A DNA stretch of 5,915 bases, taken from Caulobacteraceae bacterium (GTDB taxonomy: Bacteria > Pseudomonadota > Alphaproteobacteria > Caulobacterales > Caulobacteraceae). The notes beneath the pieces are model-generated. The model was not told where the DNA came from. It worked only from the letters and a program-made list of their open reading frames with translations, and did not search any database. The translations under genes and the position numbers were made by a program. The stretch is from the NCBI GenBank assembly GCA_028291305.1, contig JAQGII010000459.1:1-5915 (forward strand), read 5' to 3'. Each line of letters starts with the position of its first letter. The first letter of the stretch is position 1. Below are positions 5,577 through 5,915 of the stretch, in pieces.

Positions 5577-5915
5577 GGGAGGCCTCGCACCAGGCGCGGG
5601 CCACGTGCGACTCGCCCAGCGTCACCCGCAGCCTGGTCAGGCCCGACGCGTGCGGGCCGAGCTCGCCGGCTTTGATGGCCTCGGCCATCTCGTCGAAGAT
5701 GTGCTTGGCCAGGAATTCGGTGGTGGTGGCGCCCCGGCCCTTGAACGGCGCGTGCTCGTCCAGGTTGGCGTAGTTGATCGGCTTCAGGATGGCCTTCAGC
5801 GTGTCGGTGGCGCGGCCGATGTCGACCACGATGTTGTCGGGGTCCAGCTCATCGCGGAAGAAGGCGTCGTCCACCACGAAGGTGGCGCCATGCAGCCCCT
5901 GGGCGGGGCCGAACA
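5569..5915 (-). CDS. 6-pyruvoyl-tetrahydropterin synthase / QueD-like protein, 5' partial, altered active site
   Basis: The visible C-terminal ~114 residues of a PTPS (T-fold) family protein; its start lies beyond the right edge. An in-frame GTG at 5877 is internal, because upstream codons read FGPAQGLHGATFV, matching the family's zinc-site strand. Family features include VVDIGRATDTLK, the NLDEHAPFKGRGATTTEFLAKHIF segment (read in parts as NLDEHAPF and TTTEFLA), and the C-terminal LRVTLGESHVARAW with the conserved substrate-binding glutamate (codon 5611-5613). Compared by hand with E. coli QueD, the HGH zinc motif is HGA (5884-5892), the catalytic Cys is Ala (5902-5904), and the Asp-His pair is Asn-Tyr (5770-5775). 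Standard QueD or PTPS chemistry is therefore doubtful. It may be a binding protein or an enzyme with different chemistry. The stop overlaps the glycosyltransferase start by 8 bases, so the two are almost certainly co-expressed. Confidence 0.82.
   Translation of the reverse strand, partial: FGPAQGLHGATFVVDDAFFRDELDPDNIVVDIGRATDTLKAILKPINYANLDEHAPFKGRGATTTEFLAKHIFDEMAEAIKAGELGPHASGLTRLRVTLGESHVARAWCEASLA

Noticed and set aside
3858..5675. Very long plus-strand open frame (605 codons) across the RibD-like and glycosyltransferase genes
   Set aside because: Its translation is low-complexity Arg/Gly/Pro/His-rich and matches no family. It lies antisense or out of frame to two well-supported genes, a common artefact of high-GC coding DNA.
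5569..5877. Complete 102-residue gene starting at GTG 5877
   Set aside because: Family-typical residues (GPAQGLHGATF) continue upstream in frame to the window edge, so the GTG is an internal valine codon and the gene is partial.

Overview
The window is high-GC, densely packed bacterial DNA with overlapping genes and short gaps. Codon use and protein flavour suggest an alphaproteobacterium, perhaps Caulobacteraceae; this is a by-eye inference, since no rRNA or other marker gene is present. Seven protein-coding genes are supported. The first is cut by the left edge and the last by the right edge. I see no tRNA, rRNA, CRISPR array, insertion sequence or clear intrinsic terminator, and no gene-free stretch over 300 bases.

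Left block (2-1575, + strand): a PiT-family inorganic phosphate transporter whose visible N-terminus reads in frame from a DoxX-like membrane segment. It is coupled by a TGATG stop/start overlap to a small Nudix hydrolase with a variant Nudix box. Their 3' end meets, tail to tail, a minus-strand pair (1569-3566): a RibA-type GTP cyclohydrolase II with a degenerate DHBP-synthase-like N-terminal domain, followed 81 bases downstream by a phytanoyl-CoA dioxygenase (PhyH)-family oxygenase.

Right block: ribA is divergent from a stand-alone RibD reductase-domain protein (+, 3730-4527) across a 163-base intergenic region that holds a perfect 10-bp inverted repeat just before the ribD ribosome binding site. 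The RibD-like gene runs tail to tail, sharing a CTAG double stop, into a minus-strand pair: a 6-pyruvoyl-tetrahydropterin synthase (PTPS)/QueD-like protein and a GT4-type glycosyltransferase, which overlap by 8 bases.

The striking theme is 2448-5915. GTP cyclohydrolase II makes the diaminopyrimidine precursor of riboflavin, the RibD C-terminal domain reduces its ribose, the PTPS fold normally acts on dihydroneopterin triphosphate, and a GT4 enzyme could add a sugar. The PTPS-like protein has apparently lost its catalytic Cys, Asp and His and one zinc-binding His. The set could therefore encode a non-standard, possibly glycosylated, pyrimidine or pterin product. This is a hypothesis from neighbourhood and motif reading, not a demonstrated pathway. 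The ribA and ribD genes may instead simply serve riboflavin synthesis.
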